A stretch of DNA of 64,000 nt from Psychromonas aquimarina ATCC BAA-1526 (GTDB taxonomy: Bacteria > Pseudomonadota > Gammaproteobacteria > Enterobacterales > Psychromonadaceae): positions 22,293 to 86,292 of the forward strand of contig NZ_KE386793.1 in assembly GCF_000428725.1 (NCBI RefSeq). The letters run 5' to 3'. Below, in pieces: positions 7,501 to 18,600 of this stretch. Position 1 is the first letter of the stretch. Every line of letters starts with the position of its first letter. The notes under the pieces are model-generated. The model searched no databases and was not told where the DNA came from. It saw nothing but the letters and a program-made list of their open reading frames with translations. The translations under genes and the position numbers were made by a program.

Positions 7501-9198
7501 ATGTTTAAACGAACCCTTCTGTCGACATTGATAGGCTGCAGTATTGCAGCCAGCAGCTTTGCCATGAGCCCGCAGCCTGATCCGGACAACCCTGCGGGTT
7601 ACATTGTTTCTAGTGTTGAAATAAAAGCGGCAGAAGACGCCAAAACTCCTAACCCTATGTACGATGTCTGGGCCAAGGCGCTGCAGACGCGTGCTAATAG
7701 TCTTGTTGAAGCCATTGAACCAGGCGCCGCCGCTAATCCTGAAAACGTTAAACGTGTCGAACGGGTATTTCCGCAAAGTGAATGGGATTTTCTGACTCAG
7801 ATGGCTGCGCCGGAATATACCTATACCCGTTTTTTACGTGCCATCGGCAAGTTCCCGGCATTTTGTGGTGAATATAGCGACGGACGTGACTCTGATGCTA
7901 TTTGTAAGCAGTCAATTGTGACCGCATTTGCGCATTTCTCACAGGAGACTGGCGGTCATATTGCTAAAGACAATATTTCTGATAACCCGCAGGCCCTTGA
8001 AGAATGGCAGCAGGCTCTAGTGCACGTACGTGAAATGGGCTGGTCTGAAGGCCAGGCCGGTTACACCACTGGATGCGGACAGGATGACTGGCAGAATGCA
8101 CGCTGGCCCTGTGCTGCCGGGCAGGGATACTTCGGCCGCGGTGCTAAGCAGCTGTCTTATCATTTTAACTACGGCGCTTTTTCTGAAGTGATGTTTGACG
8201 GTGATGCTACAGTACTGCTGGATAATCCAGGGCTGGTTGCAGATTCCTGGCTGAACCTGGCTTCTGCTGTGTGGTTCTTCCTGACACCTCAGGCGCCGAA
8301 ACCTGCAATGCTGCATGTGATTGACCGTACCTGGACGCCTTCACAGCGTGAGATCGATGCCGGTATAGGTTATGGTTTCGGTACAACAATCAATGTGATT
8401 AACGGCGGTATCGAATGTGGTGAGCAGAATAAAACTAAAGGCCAGCCGGTTAACCGTATCCGTTACTGGGAAGGCTTATCTGAACATTATCAGATTCCTA
8501 TTAAGTCCGATGAGAAAAATACCTGCTGGCAGCAGACACCCTATGGAAGCATAAATCTCAACGGCGCGACAGATGTACTGTACACCAACTGGGATGGTAA
8601 CTGGAAATATTACGCAGACCGTCCGGAAGGCCAGTCATTTGAGTGTGAACTGGTTGGTTTTCAAACTGCCTACTCTGCGCTGGTCCCGGGGGATTATGAG
8701 AAATGTGTAACTAATTTCTACGGCTCGCATGCCAACTGGCCGCAGGTACGTGTTGTCGATGATCTGGTGATCCCTGATCCGGATGATCCTGATAACGGCT
8801 CAGGCGGATGGGATGCCGGTAAAGTTTATCTAGCCGGTGACCAGGCCTCTTACAAAGGAGCTACATATGAAGCTCAGTGGTGGAGTCAGGGTAACCAGCC
8901 GGATCTAGGTGGTCCCTGGAAGCTGGCTGCAGGAACACCTGAACCAGCTCCGGAGCCTACACCCGATCCAATACCTGAGCCGACTCCTGACCCTACGCCG
9001 GATCCAACACCTGAGCCTACGCCAGAACCGGATCCTGTACCATCTGATTTTATTCAGTGGCAGGCAGGTGTAACCATAGCTGTTGATGGTGATAAAGTGA
9101 CACATAACGGCAAATGTTTTATTGCTAAAAATAATCCGGGCATCTGGGAGTCACCAACCGCCTCTAACTGGTTCTGGGATGAGATTTCATGTTCATAA
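7501..9198 (+). CDS. Secreted GH19 chitinase with carbohydrate-binding modules
   Basis: A 565-residue extracellular enzyme. The signal peptide ends near SSFA (about 21). The GH19 catalytic domain spans about 85-340, with the general acid in FAHFSQETGGH (Glu149) and the family blocks GYFGRGAKQLSYHFNYG, a proline/aromatic region and GTTINVINGGIECG. A 100-residue insertion-like module follows. Next comes a canonical CBM5/12 chitin-binding module (about 438-480, WDAGKVYLAGDQ ... YEAQWWSQGNQP), a Pro-Glu/Asp-Thr linker of short repeats (about 482-515), and a second, degenerate small module ending WFWDEISCS. It hydrolyses chitin outside the cell. AAGGA lies 9 bases before the ATG. Monocistronic, with a terminator downstream. 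Confidence 0.93.
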   Translation: MFKRTLLSTLIGCSIAASSFAMSPQPDPDNPAGYIVSSVEIKAAEDAKTPNPMYDVWAKALQTRANSLVEAIEPGAAANPENVKRVERVFPQSEWDFLTQMAAPEYTYTRFLRAIGKFPAFCGEYSDGRDSDAICKQSIVTAFAHFSQETGGHIAKDNISDNPQALEEWQQALVHVREMGWSEGQAGYTTGCGQDDWQNARWPCAAGQGYFGRGAKQLSYHFNYGAFSEVMFDGDATVLLDNPGLVADSWLNLASAVWFFLTPQAPKPAMLHVIDRTWTPSQREIDAGIGYGFGTTINVINGGIECGEQNKTKGQPVNRIRYWEGLSEHYQIPIKSDEKNTCWQQTPYGSINLNGATDVLYTNWDGNWKYYADRPEGQSFECELVGFQTAYSALVPGDYEKCVTNFYGSHANWPQVRVVDDLVIPDPDDPDNGSGGWDAGKVYLAGDQASYKGATYEAQWWSQGNQPDLGGPWKLAAGTPEPAPEPTPDPIPEPTPDPTPDPTPEPTPEPDPVPSDFIQWQAGVTIAVDGDKVTHNGKCFIAKNNPGIWESPTASNWFWDEISCS

Positions 9199-9322
9199 CC
9201 GGGTGGTAAGATGCGCATAACAGTTATTGCCTGCAGCACGGGGGAACGCTGCAGCTAGTGCTGTTATGCATAAACGGGCAATAGTGAAACTGGGCTGTTG
9301 TCCGGCGAACTCTTTGTGAATG

Positions 9323-9354
9323 AAAATCCGTCTTGTAAACAGACGGATTTTTTT
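9323..9354 (+). terminator. Rho-independent terminator
   Basis: 11-bp stem AAAATCCGTCT (9323-9333) with AGACGGATTTT (9341-9351), a 7-base loop and a T run. It ends the chitinase transcript. Confidence 0.88.
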
Positions 9355-9500
9355 ATCATCTGTATTTTTAAAGATGCAGATACCTTGTCTTATTTATTCT
9401 GCTGCAGCTGTTCCTTCGTGATAGAATGCCCGCCCATATTTTTCTGTTACTGCCTCCAGCCTTAACAGTGTGTTTATTTATTATAACTCTGAGACAGCAA

Positions 9501-10730
9501 ATGCCATTTTCCAAGCTTGGATTAAGCGATCCGATTGCAAAAGCTGTAGCCGAACAAGGCTACCAGACCCCTACGCCGATTCAAGAAAAGGCGATTCCGG
9601 TTATCTTAGCGGGTAAAGACCTTATTGCCGCCGCGCAGACCGGCACCGGTAAAACGGCAAGTTTTGTACTGCCGATATTACAAAACCTTATTGATGCACC
9701 AGTGCTGCGCGCCAAGCGGATCCGTGCACTTATTCTTACTCCTACCCGGGAATTAGCAATACAGGTTGAGGCTAATATTGCCCAGTACGGTAAACATCTA
9801 AACCTTACTTCGATGGCTATGTACGGCGGTGTTGACTCGGAGCCGCAGAAAGAGCGCCTGATAGAAGGAGTTGATATTCTGGTTGCAACCCCCGGCAGAC
9901 TGCTGGATATGTATACCCGTAGAGCGCTGCATTTTGATGAGCTGCAGATACTGGTACTGGATGAAGCCGATAGAATGCTGGATATGGGGTTTATCAACGA
10001 TATTAATAAAATTGTGGAACGCCTGCCGGAGAAAAGACAGAACCTGCTGTTTTCTGCCACGCTTTCTGATCAAGTGCGTTTTTTAGCTAGAACGGCGATT
10101 GATAATGCGGTTGAAATTGCGATTCAGCCGGACAGCACAACAACCCCGAAGATAGAGCAGTGGCTGATCACGGTTGATAAAGATACTAAATCTGCACTGC
10201 TGAGTTTTTTGATTACAGAAAACAAGTGGGAGCAGGCGCTTATTTTTATTGAAACTAAGCGCGGCGCGGCTAAGCTGGTCAGTCAGCTGGAAAAACGCGG
10301 CATTAAAGCAGAAGCCATTCACAGCGGCCGCAGTCAGGCTGTGCGTGCGCAGCTGTTAGAAGATTTTAAAACGGGTGAGCTTAAGTTTATGGTGGCGACG
10401 GGCATTGCCGCTCGCGGTATTGATATTGACTCCCTTACCCGTGTGGTGAACTACGATCTGCCCGATGAAGCCGATGATTATGTTCACCGCATTGGCCGTA
10501 CCGGCCGTGCAGGAGCTGCCGGCGAAGCGGTTTCCTTTGTGTCACGAGATGACTTTAGAAATCTCTGTGCTATCGAAAAACGTCTTGGTGAGTTTATTAC
10601 CCGCAAAGAGATTGAAGGTTTTCAGCCCAGATTAGAAGTGCCTGCTTCTGATGCTGCTCATGCGCCTAAAAAAGGCAAGTCATCAAACCGCCGCAACACA
10701 CGCAGAAAGCCGCCTAAAAGCCGTTCTTAA
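9501..10730 (+). CDS. rhlE: DEAD-box ATP-dependent RNA helicase RhlE
   Basis: A 409-residue protein when started at ATG 9501 (MPFSKLGLS, matching RhlE N-termini). An upstream in-frame ATG at 9426 would add a hydrophobic extension not seen in the family. All helicase motifs are present: Q-motif YQTPTPIQ, AQTGTGKT, PTRELA, DEAD, SAT, ARGIDI and HRIGRTGRAG. The C-terminal tail is basic and Arg/Lys-rich (KKGKSSNRRNTRRKPPKSRS) and probably binds RNA. RhlE proteins remodel rRNA precursors and mRNA, and are often important for growth in the cold. It is monocistronic and convergent with the his operon across a shared terminator. Confidence 0.93.
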   Translation: MPFSKLGLSDPIAKAVAEQGYQTPTPIQEKAIPVILAGKDLIAAAQTGTGKTASFVLPILQNLIDAPVLRAKRIRALILTPTRELAIQVEANIAQYGKHLNLTSMAMYGGVDSEPQKERLIEGVDILVATPGRLLDMYTRRALHFDELQILVLDEADRMLDMGFINDINKIVERLPEKRQNLLFSATLSDQVRFLARTAIDNAVEIAIQPDSTTTPKIEQWLITVDKDTKSALLSFLITENKWEQALIFIETKRGAAKLVSQLEKRGIKAEAIHSGRSQAVRAQLLEDFKTGELKFMVATGIAARGIDIDSLTRVVNYDLPDEADDYVHRIGRTGRAGAAGEAVSFVSRDDFRNLCAIEKRLGEFITRKEIEGFQPRLEVPASDAAHAPKKGKSSNRRNTRRKPPKSRS

Positions 10731-10743
10731 CAAATTTTACTAT

Positions 10744-10774
10744 AAAAAAGGTGAGCAAAATGCTCACCTTTTTT
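10744..10774. terminator. Bidirectional terminator between rhlE and hisIE
   Basis: 14-bp stem (10744-10757 with 10761-10774) with an A run on one side and a T run on the other, around GGTGAGCA/TGCTCACC and a 3-base loop. It can terminate both converging transcripts. Confidence 0.9.
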
Positions 10775-10799
10775 CTGTCTGGAAAATAGAAACAATAGT

Positions 10800-11429
10800 T
10801 TATTTACTATGACGTTCCTGCAGTTTAGCTGCGATATCTGCCAGGGTCAGGCCTTCATTGTGCAGTAATACGGTCAGGTGATATAACAAGTCTGCACTTT
10901 CACAGGTCAGTTCGTCCATATCTTTAGCCATAGCCGCCAGTGCTACTTCTACGCCTTCTTCACCCACTTTTTGTGAGATTCGTTTAGTGCCGCGAGCATA
11001 TAAGCTTGCTGTATAGCTGCTTTGTGGATCCGCACCTTTACGTCCGGCGATTACCTGTTCAAGGTCGGCAATAAAAGTTAATGCCGGCTGCTGTTCACCT
11101 TTAAAGCAGCTTTCTGTGCCTAAATGACAGGTAGGACCAACAGGCTCAACAATTGCCAGCAGGGTATCATTATCGCAGTCGGTGCTGATTTCAAGTACGT
11201 TTAAGAAGTTGCCGGACTCTTCACCTTTACACCATAAACGCTGTTTAGTACGACTGAAAAAAGTCATTTTACCGGACTCAAGTGTGGCCGCCAGTGACTC
11301 CTGGTTTACATAACCGAGCATTAACACTTTACCTGAGGTGCGGTTCTGCACAACAACCGGCATCAGGTTATCAACTTTTGCCCAGTCTAAGCTGTTAAGC
11401 TGCTCTTTATTCATTAATGTCTGACTCAT
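10800..11429 (-). CDS. hisI: Bifunctional phosphoribosyl-AMP cyclohydrolase / phosphoribosyl-ATP pyrophosphatase
   Basis: A 209-residue HisIE fusion catalysing histidine biosynthesis steps 2 and 3. The N-terminal HisI domain (about 1-115) has [28 protein letters not shown] and the metal-binding DCDNDTLL ... CHLGTESCF residues. The C-terminal HisE domain (about 118-205) has [20 protein letters not shown] and the [13 protein letters not shown] helix. Cytoplasmic. It is the last gene of the his operon; its ATG overlaps the hisF stop by 4 bases, implying translational coupling. A strong bidirectional terminator follows. Confidence 0.97.
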   Translation of the reverse strand: MSQTLMNKEQLNSLDWAKVDNLMPVVVQNRTSGKVLMLGYVNQESLAATLESGKMTFFSRTKQRLWCKGEESGNFLNVLEISTDCDNDTLLAIVEPVGPTCHLGTESCFKGEQQPALTFIADLEQVIAGRKGADPQSSYTASLYARGTKRISQKVGEEGVEVALAAMAKDMDELTCESADLLYHLTVLLHNEGLTLADIAAKLQERHSK

Positions 11430-12192
11430 AATCTAATCTCTACCTGTTGTGTTTTAAGGTAAGCTTTGAGCTCGCCAATATTAATTATCTGCTTGTGGAA
11501 TACACTGGCAGCCAGTGCGCCGTCAACATCTGCTCTGTTAAATACATCAGCAAAATGCTCCATTTCACCCGCACCGCCGGAGGCGATCAAAGGTACATTA
11601 CAAACAGCACGCGCCCGGCTTAACTGCTCGACATCGTAACCGCAGCGGACACCGTCCTGGTTCATCACATTAAGTACGATTTCACCTGCGCCGCGCGACT
11701 GTACTTCCTGGATCCAGTCAAAGGTGTTCCATTTGGTGGTGCGTGTTGAATTTTCGCAGCCGGTAAACTGTTTTACCTGGTGCTGTCCGGTCTCTTTATC
11801 AAAGTAGGAGTCGATACCGATAACAATACACTGCACGCCGAATTTTTCACTAAGGCGGTTAATCAGGCTGGGATCTGCAAGAGCAGGACTGTTGATTGAT
11901 ACTTTATCGGCGCCGAATTCTAAAATACGGCGCGCGTCTTCCTCTGTTTTTATGCCGCCGGCAACACAGAAGGGAATATCAATCACTTCTGCAACACGGC
12001 TTACCCAGCTTTTATCAACTACCCGGGAGTCAGAGCTTGCGGTGATATCATAAAAAACCAGTTCGTCAGCGCCTTCTTCGGCGTAGCGTTTTGCCAGCGG
12101 CACAATATCACCGATAATTTCGTGGTTACGAAACTGTACACCCTTGACGACCTGACCATCCTTGACATCAAGGCAGGGAATTATGCGTTTTG

Positions 12193-12199
<7 letters not shown>
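11426..12199 (-). CDS. hisF: Imidazole glycerol phosphate synthase, cyclase subunit
   Basis: A 257-residue (beta/alpha)8 barrel. With HisH it converts PRFAR plus ammonia into imidazole glycerol phosphate and AICAR. The catalytic Asp residues lie in [15 protein letters not shown] (Asp11) and in VIGIDSYFD; the phosphate loops are [11 protein letters not shown] and [19 protein letters not shown] lies 8 bases before the ATG. Unlike the usual tight hisA-hisF overlap, a 70-bp segment separates hisA from hisF. That segment carries a decayed copy of the hisF start whose stop codon overlaps this ATG. Confidence 0.97.
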
Positions 12200-13604
<1,405 letters not shown>

Positions 13605-13608
<4 letters not shown>

Positions 13609-14675
13609 AAAACACCTTTACTCGAAGGTAGGTCAGTACCTACAATTTGAATACTTTGACGCAGTGTACGGCCGAATGTTTTAAATAAACCTTCCACCAT
13701 ATGGTGGGCATTACCGTTTTCAACTTCCAGGTGCAGTGTTGCGCCCATTGACTGTGCAAGCGAGTAGAAGAAATGTTCAACCATCTCCGTTGACATGGTG
13801 CCCACTAATTCGCGCGGGAAGTCCGCTTTAAATTTAAGGTAGGGACGGCCGGAAAGATCCAGTGTACAGCTGGCTTTGGTTTCATCCATAGGCAGCACAA
13901 AACCGAAGCGGCCGATACCGCGTTTGTCACCAAGCGCTTTATTTAATGCTTCGCCAAGTGCCAGGGCAGTATCTTCAACACTGTGGTGATCATCAATATG
14001 CAGGTCGCCTTTAACAGAAACATTCATCTGGAAGCCGCCGTGGGTGGCAATCTGATCTAACATATGATCAAAGAAACCCATGCCGGTATCGATATTGTTT
14101 TCGCCCGTGGTATCTAAATCAACGCACACATTAATATCGGTTTCTTTGGTAGTACGGGTAACCGAGGCAATGCGTCCTTTCGTGGTCAGCTGTTTAACAA
14201 TCTGCTTCCAGCCGAGTGTTTCTTTATTGTAGAGAATACCGCTGATACCCATATTATCAGCAAGACCGATATCCGTATGACGGTCGCCGATGACATAGGA
14301 CTCGGCAAAGTCGATACGTCCTGATTTCAGGTACTCGCTGACCATGCCTAAATGCGGTTTACGGCAGCTGCAGTTGTCTTCCTGGAAATGCGGGCAGAGC
14401 AGGGTAGCTTCAAATTTCACGCCCTGTGAGGAAAAGATCTCCATCATTTTATTCTGTGGTATATCGAAGTCTGACTGCGGGTAGCTGTCTGTACCTAAAC
14501 CATCCTGGTTGGATACGATAACCAGAATATATCCGGCATCCTGCAGCGTTAATAAGCTGGGAATAACGTCCGTTTCAAATTTTAATTTTTCTAAACTGTC
14601 CACCTGTTTATCACTGATCGGCTCATCAATTAAGGTTCCGTCACGGTCGATGAATAGAAATTTTTGTTTACTCAT
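13605..14675 (-). CDS. hisB: Bifunctional histidinol phosphatase / imidazoleglycerol-phosphate dehydratase
   Basis: A 356-residue HisB fusion of the enterobacterial type. The N-terminal HAD phosphatase (about 1-165) has FIDRDGTLI and a Zn-binding loop [14 protein letters not shown]. The C-terminal dehydratase (about 167-356) has the manganese-binding histidine motifs [25 protein letters not shown] and [19 protein letters not shown]. It catalyses steps 6 and 8 of the pathway. AGGGAAC lies upstream of the ATG; the gap to hisC is 10 bp. Confidence 0.97.
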
Positions 14676-14685
14676 TAGTTGTTCC

Positions 14686-15756
14686 CTACAGTGAATTTAA
14701 AGTGGTTAAAGTTGATTCCATTTCAGCTTTTGAGCCGATGGTGATGCGAATGCAGTTTTCTAAACGAGGTTTGCCGGCAAAGTCGCGCATAATAATGCCG
14801 TCTTCGGCAAATGCCTGAAAGACTTTTGCAGAGTCTGCAAAACGTACCAGCAGATAATTACCGGTTGCCGGAAATACTTCTGTTACGCAGGGCAGTTTGT
14901 GCATCTGTTCTTTGAGCAGTGCGCGGTTGTTATTTAATATTGCCACACGCTCACGCATGATTTTTAAACCCTCTTCCGATAAAGCCTGCGCTGCGATCTG
15001 CGCAATCGGATCCGGTACCGGATAGGGCGCAATCACTTTTGAGAGCATTTCAATAACACTTGCCTGTGCCAGGGTGAAGCCGCAGCGGATTGACGCTAAA
15101 GCAAAGGCTTTGGACAGGGTTCGGGTGATAACCAGATTTTCATGCTGAGCAATTAAACCGGTCTGGCTGAGTTCCGGGCAGAATTCAATATAGGCTTCAT
15201 CGGCAACAATTAATGCTTTACCTTTGGCCGCCTGCAGCAGTTCAGCTAACTTTTGTTTGTCGAGCATATTACCGGTGGGGTTGTTAGGCGCGCATAAGAA
15301 AACAATTTTAACTCGGCTGCCTTCTCTGTTTACCGCTCTACTTACTGCCTGATAATCAACATCAAAGTTACTGTCAAGAGCTGCTTCCTCAATTGCCACG
15401 CCGCAGGTTTCCGCACTGATTGCATACATGCCGTAGGTAGGCGGGCAGATTAAGATGCTGTCTAAAGCAGGCTCACAAAAAGTACGGATTAGAATTTCAA
15501 TGCTTTCATCAGCACCGCGCGTGCTCAGTATCTGGCTGCTGTCCAGGCCGGCATATTGTGCGTAAGCATTGATTAAGGCCGGAGGCTGAAATTCCGGATA
15601 ACGGTTGAGGCTGCTTGAGTCGAGCTGGTATTCATTACAATCAGGGGACTCGTTGGCATTCAGCCAGACTTCACCCGTTCCGCCGATACGACGAGCAGAA
15701 AGATAAGGGGTTAATGCTTGCACCGTTTCCCGGGCGAGGTGTTTGATATCACTCAT
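14686..15756 (-). CDS. hisC: Histidinol-phosphate aminotransferase
   Basis: A 356-residue PLP enzyme (fold type I) that transaminates imidazole acetol-phosphate. Visible motifs: WLNANESP at the N-terminus, [10 protein letters not shown], the CAPNNPTGN substrate loop, VADEAYIEF, and the PLP-lysine block [17 protein letters not shown]. It follows hisD after a 76-bp gap holding a GC-rich inverted repeat. Confidence 0.97.
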   Translation of the reverse strand: MSDIKHLARETVQALTPYLSARRIGGTGEVWLNANESPDCNEYQLDSSSLNRYPEFQPPALINAYAQYAGLDSSQILSTRGADESIEILIRTFCEPALDSILICPPTYGMYAISAETCGVAIEEAALDSNFDVDYQAVSRAVNREGSRVKIVFLCAPNNPTGNMLDKQKLAELLQAAKGKALIVADEAYIEFCPELSQTGLIAQHENLVITRTLSKAFALASIRCGFTLAQASVIEMLSKVIAPYPVPDPIAQIAAQALSEEGLKIMRERVAILNNNRALLKEQMHKLPCVTEVFPATGNYLLVRFADSAKVFQAFAEDGIIMRDFAGKPRLENCIRITIGSKAEMESTLTTLNSL

Positions 15757-15782
15757 GTCTTTCTATTTCCCTAGCTTGAATG

Positions 15783-15818
15783 CGGGGCGCAGGTTTTAGC
15801 CTGCTTACAAACGCCCCG
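15783..15818. repeat. GC-rich intercistronic inverted repeat, hisD-hisC
   Basis: A nested hairpin: CGGGGC (15783-15788) with GCCCCG (15813-15818), enclosing GCAGG (15789-15793) with CCTGC (15800-15804). It lies in the 76-bp gap between hisD and hisC. It could stabilise or process the mRNA; there is no adjacent T run on the minus strand to make a good terminator. Confidence 0.7.
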
Positions 15819-15832
15819 TTTATAGTCTGTTT

Positions 15833-17134
15833 TTACTTATTCAATTTGTCCATGCGGATAGTGACCGCGCGTTTATGTGCAGTTAAGCCTTCGGCGTCTG
15901 CAAGGCAGGTGACCGTCGGTGCCAAACGGCGCAGTCCGTCAGCACTGAGTTCCTGTACTGTGTAACGCTTACTAAAGTCTGCTAAGCCTAAACTTGAATA
16001 GGTCTTTGTATAACCGTAAGTAGGCAGCACATGGTTGGTACCGCTGGCGTAGTCACCAACCGATTCCGGCGTCCAGGCACCTAAGAAAATAGAACCGGCG
16101 TTTTTCAGCTGCGGCTGCAGGGCACGCGGATCTTTAGTCTGAACAATGAGATGTTCAGGTGCATAGCGGTTGGAAATTTCCACTGCCTGATTAATATCTT
16201 CACAAACAATGCTTACGCTGTGCGCCAGTGCTTTTTCTGCGATTTCACGGCGCTCTAAAACAGCCAGCTGCTTACCGATTTCAAGTGCAGTCTGCTCGGC
16301 AACCTGCTGACTTGGTGTTACTAAAATGGACTGTGAATCATGACCGTGCTCTGCCTGTGATAAAAGGTCGGCGGCAATAAATGCCGGATCTGCATCTTGA
16401 TCGGCAATCACTAATACTTCCGACGGACCGGCCGGCATATCAATGGCTGCACCGGCAAAATCATTGCTGACCTGACGTTTCGCTTCGGTTACAAAGGAGT
16501 TGCCCGGGCCGAATATTTTATCAACTGCGCCGATTGTTTCAGTACCGTAAGCCAGGGCTGCAACAGCCTGCGCGCCTCCAACTGTGTAGATTTCATTGAC
16601 GCCGCATAGTGAGGCTGCAAATAAAATTTCATCGGCAAGCGGCGGCGGTGAACATAAAACGATACGCGAACAGCCGGCAATCTGCGCTGGTGCGCCGGTC
16701 ATAATAACAGTTGAAGGAAGCGGCGCACTGCCGCCGGGAATATACAGACCGACAGACTCAATCGCTTGAGTATGCATTTCACAAACAACGCCGGGCATAG
16801 TTTCAACTGTGATAACTTCCTGAACCTGTGCTGTATGAAATTTAACAACCTGGTTATAAGCGGTTGTGATCGCTTCTTTGATTTCATCACCTAAGCGGGC
16901 ACCTGCCTGCTTAATATCCTGATCTGTTATGGTGAAAGTTTCACCTTCTAACTTATCAAAACGTTTAGTGTAATCAAGCAGGGCTTTATCACCGTCACTG
17001 CGGATGGCGGATATGATTTCAGCTACTGTATTAGTCAGCGCTGAAGAATCTGCCATAGCAGGGCGGGCAAGCAGTGAAACCTGCTGCTCATTTGATAAAC
17101 CTGACCAGTTAACCGTCTGCATTCCTGACTGCAT
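15833..17134 (-). CDS. hisD: Histidinol dehydrogenase
   Basis: A 433-residue zinc-dependent NAD enzyme that performs the last two steps of histidine synthesis (histidinol to histidine). Motifs: VGLYIPGGSAPLPSTVIM, the Rossmann-like VGGAQAVAALAYGTETI, DKIFGPGNSFVTEAKR, MPAGPSEVLVIAD, LLSQAEHGHDSQS with its Zn/catalytic His, and NRYAPEHLIV. GGAGT lies upstream of the ATG, 2 bp after hisG. Confidence 0.97.
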   Translation of the reverse strand: MQSGMQTVNWSGLSNEQQVSLLARPAMADSSALTNTVAEIISAIRSDGDKALLDYTKRFDKLEGETFTITDQDIKQAGARLGDEIKEAITTAYNQVVKFHTAQVQEVITVETMPGVVCEMHTQAIESVGLYIPGGSAPLPSTVIMTGAPAQIAGCSRIVLCSPPPLADEILFAASLCGVNEIYTVGGAQAVAALAYGTETIGAVDKIFGPGNSFVTEAKRQVSNDFAGAAIDMPAGPSEVLVIADQDADPAFIAADLLSQAEHGHDSQSILVTPSQQVAEQTALEIGKQLAVLERREIAEKALAHSVSIVCEDINQAVEISNRYAPEHLIVQTKDPRALQPQLKNAGSIFLGAWTPESVGDYASGTNHVLPTYGYTKTYSSLGLADFSKRYTVQELSADGLRRLAPTVTCLADAEGLTAHKRAVTIRMDKLNK

Positions 17135-17136
17135 AA

Positions 17137-18033
17137 TTACTCCATCATTTTTTCAATTGGTAAAACTAAAATAGAGTTCGCGCCCAGCTCTTTAAGCTGC
17201 TCCATTGTTTCCCAGAAAAGGTTTTCTTTGCTGACCACATGCAGGGCAACATGATCTGTACTGCCTGCTAATGCCATAACGGTCGGACGGTCAGATCCCG
17301 GCAGCAGATCGGTAATTGCGTCAAGGTTTTCTTTCGGTGCGTTAAGCATAATGTATTTAGATTCTTTAGCTGTCTGCACGCCGTCAATACGTGTTAAAAG
17401 TCGGTTCACTAAATCTTGTTTATCATCTGACAGGGCTTCATTACGCTGCATTAATACAGCGGTTGAGCGGTAGATAACTTCTACTTCTTTCAGACCGTTT
17501 GCTTCAAGCGTCGCACCCGTGGAAACAAGATCACAAATAGCATCGGCAAGACCGGCACGCGGTGCAACTTCAACAGAGCCGGTAAGCATACAAGAGGTGT
17601 AAGGAACCTTTGCTTCTTCCATAAAACGTTTCAGAATATGAATATAAGTTGTTGCAATGCGCAGGTTAGCAAGAGACTCAACACCTTGATAATCAAAGTC
17701 ATTATCTACTGCAATTGAAAAACGGCAGCCGCCGAAAGCAAGTTCTTTAACAACTTTATGGGCAGTCGCTTCACCGGCAGCCGCACGCATCATGCTCTCT
17801 TCTTCAAGGACGTTCTGACCGATAAAACCAAGGTCAACCACACCGTCCATTACTAAACCCGGGATATCATCATCGCGCACGCGCAGGATGTCGATGGGCA
17901 TATTTTCACTGTGGGCAATTAAACGCTGGGTGTTTAAATTTACTTTAATACCGCAGGCTTTTAACAGTTTAACCGTATCATCACTTAAACGGCCTTTCTT
18001 TTGTATCGCAATTCTTAAACGTTGTTCTGGCAT
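17137..18033 (-). CDS. hisG: ATP phosphoribosyltransferase (long form)
   Basis: A 298-residue first enzyme of histidine synthesis; long form with a C-terminal ACT-like regulatory domain (about 225-298) that mediates histidine feedback. Motifs: [37 protein letters not shown] and the PRPP loop [14 protein letters not shown]. The start at 18033 ([14 protein letters not shown] upstream) is chosen because the longer frame to 18105 would run back through the attenuator terminator. Expression is probably controlled by the hisL leader. Confidence 0.97.
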   Translation of the reverse strand: MPEQRLRIAIQKKGRLSDDTVKLLKACGIKVNLNTQRLIAHSENMPIDILRVRDDDIPGLVMDGVVDLGFIGQNVLEEESMMRAAAGEATAHKVVKELAFGGCRFSIAVDNDFDYQGVESLANLRIATTYIHILKRFMEEAKVPYTSCMLTGSVEVAPRAGLADAICDLVSTGATLEANGLKEVEVIYRSTAVLMQRNEALSDDKQDLVNRLLTRIDGVQTAKESKYIMLNAPKENLDAITDLLPGSDRPTVMALAGSTDHVALHVVSKENLFWETMEQLKELGANSILVLPIEKMME

Positions 18034-18052
18034 TATATTTTCCTTGTCGTAA

Positions 18053-18091
18053 AAACTAAAAAACCCCCGGGAGGTGAGCCTTCCGAGGGTT
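18053..18091 (-). terminator. his operon attenuator terminator
   Basis: On the minus strand, ACCCTCGGAAGG pairs with CCTCCCGGGGGT around a 4-base loop with one mismatch, followed by TTTTTTAG and another T run. It lies between the histidine-rich leader peptide and hisG, the classic place for transcription attenuation. Confidence 0.9.
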
Positions 18092-18143
18092 AAATTTTGT
18101 GCCAACCACTGGAAGAATATACAACATCTCCCAAGAATAAAAT

Positions 18144-18189
18144 CCTGAAAGATTAGGTGATATGATGGTGGTGATGTAGTGCTTTCAGG
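18144..18189 (-). promoter_or_regulatory. his leader pause hairpin
   Basis: CCTGAAAG (18144-18151) and CTTTCAGG (18182-18189) pair across the hisL coding sequence and its stop. This matches the expected early pausing stem of a his attenuator, which ribosomes stalled on the His codons would disrupt in favour of the antiterminator. Confidence 0.7.
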
Positions 18190-18203
18190 GTAACTTTTTT
18201 CAT
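18153..18203 (-). CDS. hisL: his operon leader peptide
   Basis: A 16-residue [19 protein letters not shown], with five consecutive His codons (CAT CAC CAC CAT CAT). It ends 119 bp before hisG and directly precedes the attenuator. When charged tRNA-His is scarce, ribosomes stall on the His run and the terminator fails to form. The enterobacterial leader carries a longer His run; five is a shorter run of the same kind. Confidence 0.95.
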   Translation of the reverse strand: MKKVTLKALHHHHHIT

Positions 18204-18321
18204 GGTTTGCTAATTCTCTAAAAATTTAAGTGTTTGTAGACTATCAATGTTGTTCTTAAAAGTGAACTGTTATTTGCACAAAATCCGAGTAAATGATGGA
18301 ATATTTATGCACATTTACTGA

Positions 18322-18492
18322 TTATTCACTCGTTAGACTTTCATTGTGCTGCTCTGGAGCCGTTTCCAGGGCTTCTAATCTGGCGCGTTCCGCTTTAGAA
18401 ATATACTTAGGTTTCTGACTAGGATTTTTTTTGGCATTCATCTGTTTAACACGTTTTTTTAGAATACTGTTTATTTTTTTCTTGCGGTTCAT
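18322..18492 (-). CDS. DUF2986 small basic protein
   Basis: A 56-residue, strongly basic protein starting MNRKKKINSILKKRVKQ and including KPKYISKAERARLEAL, the conserved core of the DUF2986 family seen in Vibrio, Shewanella and relatives. The start at 18492 is chosen because AGGA lies 8 bases upstream; the longer frame adds an unrelated hydrophobic extension. Likely cytoplasmic and possibly nucleic-acid associated given its charge, but no function is established. Confidence 0.75.
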   Translation of the reverse strand: MNRKKKINSILKKRVKQMNAKKNPSQKPKYISKAERARLEALETAPEQHNESLTSE

Positions 18493-18600
18493 GGATCTTT
18501 TCCTAGCTGAATATAATACCAGCATTGTAAAGAACTGGGCGGCAAACACAAGTCAAAGCATTTTCAGAACTGCCTTTGCTGAATTCTCCGCTGGTTTTTT

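Noticed and set aside
8017..8389. Minus-strand frames opposite the chitinase gene.
   Set aside because: They lie fully inside a well-supported GH19 coding sequence and encode no recognisable protein.
8940..9036. Short direct repeats in the chitinase gene.
   Set aside because: They encode the Pro-Thr-Asp/Glu linker between modules, an ordinary feature of secreted chitinases.
9426..9500. N-terminal hydrophobic extension of RhlE.
   Set aside because: RhlE proteins start at the MPFSKLGL-type position; the extension is likely untranslated.
18034..18105. N-terminal extension of hisG by 24 codons.
   Set aside because: It would run through the attenuator terminator, and family members start at the MPEQRLRIA position.
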